This document shows positions 7,037 to 8,969 of a stretch of DNA of 8,969 bases, in pieces (positions within the stretch are counted from its first letter, which is position 1; every line of letters begins with the position of its first letter). The stretch is taken from contig JAEEHG010000228.1 of assembly GCA_016280695.1 (NCBI GenBank), positions 1-8,969 of the forward strand, given 5' to 3'. The position numbers and the translations under genes were made by a program. The notes beneath the pieces are model-generated. The model was not told the DNA's origin and searched no databases. It saw nothing but the letters and a program-made list of their open reading frames with translations. This stretch comes from Solobacterium sp. (GTDB lineage Bacteria; Bacillota_I; Bacilli_A; Erysipelotrichales; Erysipelotrichaceae).

Positions 7037-7042
7037 GGGAGG
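7037..7042 (+). promoter_or_regulatory. Ribosome binding site of ptsH
   Basis: GGGAGG precedes the ATG at 7054 by 11 bases, slightly longer than usual spacing. No other start in this frame gives a recognisable HPr N-terminus, so the start is secure. Confidence 0.75.
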
Positions 7043-7053
7043 TGTTTTGACCT

Positions 7054-7320
7054 ATGAAAGAAATCTCGGTTACTGTTGTTGATCCGGTTGGTCTGCACGC
7101 TCGCCCTGCTACAGTAGCAGTTAATGCCGCCAGCAAATTCAAATGCGACGTCACGATTGCCTATATGGGTCGTACTGTTAATATGAAATCGATCATGGGT
7201 GTCATGTCTCTTGGCATCCCGACACAGTCTGATATTACGATTAAGTGCAACGGTGATGATGAAGATGATGCAATCTGCGCAATTGAAGATGTGCTTCGCA
7301 TGCAGAAGGTGATCGGCTGA
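7054..7320 (+). CDS. ptsH: Phosphocarrier protein HPr of the PTS
   Basis: HPr carries phosphate from enzyme I to the sugar-specific EIIA proteins of the phosphotransferase system, in the cytoplasm. The product is 88 residues, the standard size. The phosphorylation site is H15 in GLHARPA. The Gram-positive regulatory site is S46 in NMKSIMGVMSLGI, the residue phosphorylated by HPr kinase to make the CcpA co-repressor. Both being present points to normal Bacillota carbon catabolite control. No ptsI follows, unlike the ptsHI operons of many Bacillota. The gene has its own promoter and a terminator just downstream. Its base composition is lower in GC (about 48% by hand count over 7081-7320) than neighbouring genes and it favours codons such as GTT, GCT and CGT. 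That is consistent with selection for very high expression rather than with transfer. Confidence 0.97.
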   Translation: MKEISVTVVDPVGLHARPATVAVNAASKFKCDVTIAYMGRTVNMKSIMGVMSLGIPTQSDITIKCNGDDEDDAICAIEDVLRMQKVIG

Positions 7321-7338
7321 TCCGATTGGTCAACAAGC

Positions 7339-7365
7339 GAAGATGTATGAACATCTTCTTTTTTT
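7339..7365 (+). terminator. Intrinsic terminator after ptsH
   Basis: An uninterrupted 8-base stem (GAAGATGT at 7339-7346 with ACATCTTC at 7351-7358), a 4-base ATGA loop and seven T residues (7359-7365) make a standard rho-independent terminator on the + strand. No A tract lies on the left side, so it should act in one direction. A weaker stem, ATCGG/CCGAT (7312-7326), sits over the ptsH stop just before it. The T run is followed at once by the pgcA ribosome binding site. Confidence 0.87.
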
Positions 7366-7372
7366 AAGGAGG
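7366..7372 (+). promoter_or_regulatory. Ribosome binding site of pgcA abutting the terminator
   Basis: AAGGAGG, a near-perfect anti-16S complement, starts on the base after the terminator T run and lies 5 bases before the ATG at 7378. It fixes the pgcA start. There is no space between the terminator and this site for a promoter. Confidence 0.85.
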
Positions 7373-7377
7373 AGCTT

Positions 7378-8969
7378 ATGACAGCAAGAGAAAATTACGA
7401 ACGGTGGCTTAAGAGCCCATATCTGGATGAAAGCCTGCGGCAGGAAATGGCCGGTATGAGTGAACAGGAGATTACCGACGCATTCTACACGAATATCAAA
7501 TTCGGTACTGCCGGCATGCGCGGGGTCATGGGGGCAGGCACGAACCGCCTGAATATCCACACGATCCGCAAGGCTACCGAAGGCTTTGCCCGCTATATCG
7601 AAAAGACAGGCCCGGAAGCCTGCCGGGCAGGGGTGGCAATCGGCTATGACAACCGGTACCACTCCCGTGAATTCGCGTTTGACACGGCGGCGGTACTGGC
7701 CCGGCACGGCATCACGGTGTTTGTCTTTGACAGCCTGCGGCCAACGCCGGAACTGTCCTTCGCAGTGCGTTATCATCACTGCTTCGGCGGTGTCATGATC
7801 ACTGCTTCGCACAATCCGAAACAGTACAACGGGTACAAGCTCTATGATGCGGAAGGGTGCCAGCTGGTGCCGGAACTGGCCGATGCGGTAACTGCGGAAG
7901 TCAACGCGATTGAGGATGAACTGGCAGTGAAGGCAGACAATACCGAAGAACAGAAGAAACTCATTCACATCATTGCGGAAGAGACCGACAAGGCATATTT
8001 CGATGCGGTCAAGTCCATTCAGTTGAACCCGGATGTACCGCGCAATGTGAAGATTGTGTTCTCGCCGGAGCACGGGACTTCGAATATCCCGGTCCGGACA
8101 ATCCTGAAAGACTGCGGCTACGAAGTCATCCCGGTGCTGGAGCAGTGTGACCCGCTGCCGGACTTCGCCAATACCCCGACCCCGAACCCGGAACAGGAAG
8201 GCGCCTATGAACTGGCCCTGAAGTATGCCCGGGAAAACGAAGCGGATATCATCCTTGTCTGTGACCCGGATGCGGACCGCATGGGTGTGGGCGTCAGACA
8301 CGACGGCGAATATGTCCTGCTGACCGGCAACCAGTCAGGCTCGGTCCTGATTGAATACATCTTCAGCCAGCGCCAGGCCAAGGGGACCCTGCCGGCCAAC
8401 GGCATCATGGCCAATACGGTTGTTACTTCGGACCTGGGCGAAAAGATCGCCGGCGGCTATGGCGTGGAGACCGTGAAGACCCTGACCGGCTTCAAGTTCA
8501 TCGGCGAAAAGATCGCGGCTTATGAAAAGACCGGGGAAAAGGAATATGTCTTCGGTTACGAAGAATCCTACGGTTCCCTGATTGCCCCGTTTGTCCGGGA
8601 CAAAGACGCCCAGCAGGCCTGCCTGATGCTGGCCGAAGCGGCTGCCTGGTACAAGCACAGGGGCATGGATCTCTGCGATGTGCTTGAGGAATGCTATCAG
8701 AAGTACGGCTACTACAATGAATCCCAGACTTCCATTTTCCTGGAAGGTGAAAGCGGCGCGGCCCGGATCCGTGAGATCATGGGCGCCCTGCGCAAGGAAA
8801 GAATTTCGGTGATCGGTGATGTCCCGGTCATCCTCTGGCAGGACTTTGCCACATTCGAGGAAGGCGACGCGGACGGGGTCAGGGAACTGACCGGCTTCAC
8901 GAAGTCGGATGTGCTGAAGTATTTCCTGGATGACGGTTCCTGGATTGCTGTCCGGCCGAGCGGCACCGA
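7378..8969 (+). CDS. pgcA: Alpha-phosphoglucomutase PgcA-type phosphohexomutase, 3' partial
   Basis: This enzyme interconverts glucose-6-phosphate and alpha-glucose-1-phosphate, feeding UDP-glucose for glycolipid anchors, teichoic acid decoration and polysaccharides; some relatives also act on mannose phosphates. The frame is open from the ATG at 7378 to the window edge (530 complete codons) against roughly 575-585 residues for full-length relatives, so only the C-terminal end is missing. Domain features in order are FGTAGMRGVMGAGTNRLN near the N-terminus, the catalytic phosphoserine loop TASHNP (S144), the Mg-binding DPDADR (D296, D298, D300), TLTGFKFIGEKI, the sugar-recognition loop GYEESYG (393-399), and the start of the phosphate-binding RPSGT loop (526-530) where the window ends. 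The similarity over the whole length is to Bacillus PgcA (YhxB) rather than GlmM. It follows ptsH after a terminator, so expression likely depends on readthrough or an internal promoter. Confidence 0.95.
   Translation, partial: MTARENYERWLKSPYLDESLRQEMAGMSEQEITDAFYTNIKFGTAGMRGVMGAGTNRLNIHTIRKATEGFARYIEKTGPEACRAGVAIGYDNRYHSREFAFDTAAVLARHGITVFVFDSLRPTPELSFAVRYHHCFGGVMITASHNPKQYNGYKLYDAEGCQLVPELADAVTAEVNAIEDELAVKADNTEEQKKLIHIIAEETDKAYFDAVKSIQLNPDVPRNVKIVFSPEHGTSNIPVRTILKDCGYEVIPVLEQCDPLPDFANTPTPNPEQEGAYELALKYARENEADIILVCDPDADRMGVGVRHDGEYVLLTGNQSGSVLIEYIFSQRQAKGTLPANGIMANTVVTSDLGEKIAGGYGVETVKTLTGFKFIGEKIAAYEKTGEKEYVFGYEESYGSLIAPFVRDKDAQQACLMLAEAAAWYKHRGMDLCDVLEECYQKYGYYNESQTSIFLEGESGAARIREIMGALRKERISVIGDVPVILWQDFATFEEGDADGVRELTGFTKSDVLKYFLDDGSWIAVRPSGT

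Noticed and set aside
7330..8301. Minus-strand open frame of 323 codons opposite pgcA
   Set aside because: It covers a well-conserved phosphohexomutase on the + strand and begins inside the pgcA catalytic domain. No motifs are seen in its product.

Overview
The window is a densely packed, single-strand (+) piece of a Bacillota (Firmicutes) chromosome. The first seven genes are gdpP (5' cut off), rplI, dnaB, a LysM-G5-M23 peptidase gene, walJ, an HtrA-like gene and rlmH. They run head to tail with overlaps of 1 to 83 bases or a gap of one base, so they almost certainly form one transcription unit. The order gdpP-rplI-dnaB ... walJ-htrA-rlmH is the familiar origin-proximal arrangement of Bacillus-like genomes. 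Here the walRKHI two-component genes (and purA) that lie between dnaB and walJ in Bacillus are absent, and one cell-wall hydrolase gene occupies the gap. A Gram-positive with this compacted layout and GC-rich coding sequence fits the Erysipelotrichales/Erysipelotrichaceae best. That placement is inference from gene content and cannot be proved from this window.

Layout. 1-1371: C-terminal part of the c-di-AMP phosphodiesterase GdpP. 1349-1792: ribosomal protein bL9. 1794-3158: replicative helicase DnaB. 3155-4684: membrane-anchored or secreted peptidase with LysM, G5 and M23 domains. 4684-5514: metallo-beta-lactamase-fold WalJ/YycJ. 5432-6496: HtrA/DegP-family protein that has lost its catalytic His and Ser. 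6493-6969: 23S rRNA methyltransferase RlmH. 6970-7053: the only sizeable intergenic gap, with a good sigma-A-type promoter. 7054-7320: HPr (ptsH). 7339-7365: a clear intrinsic terminator. 7378-8969: alpha-phosphoglucomutase PgcA, cut off at the right edge in its RPSGT phosphate loop.

The first block joins c-di-AMP turnover, translation, replication, wall remodelling and envelope quality control. The second pairs the sugar-uptake phosphocarrier HPr with the enzyme that interconverts glucose-6-P and glucose-1-P for envelope glycolipid and polysaccharide precursors. A strong terminator between ptsH and pgcA, with no room for a promoter after it, suggests that pgcA is expressed by readthrough or from a promoter inside ptsH.

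Most of the window is conserved housekeeping sequence and I see no mobile element, CRISPR array, tRNA/rRNA gene or defence system. The observation most worth following is the HtrA-family pseudoprotease: His to Ser and Ser to Ala at the two aligned catalytic positions, with the fold and PDZ domain otherwise intact. Next are the unusual 83-base walJ/htrA overlap and the ptsH-pgcA terminator arrangement.
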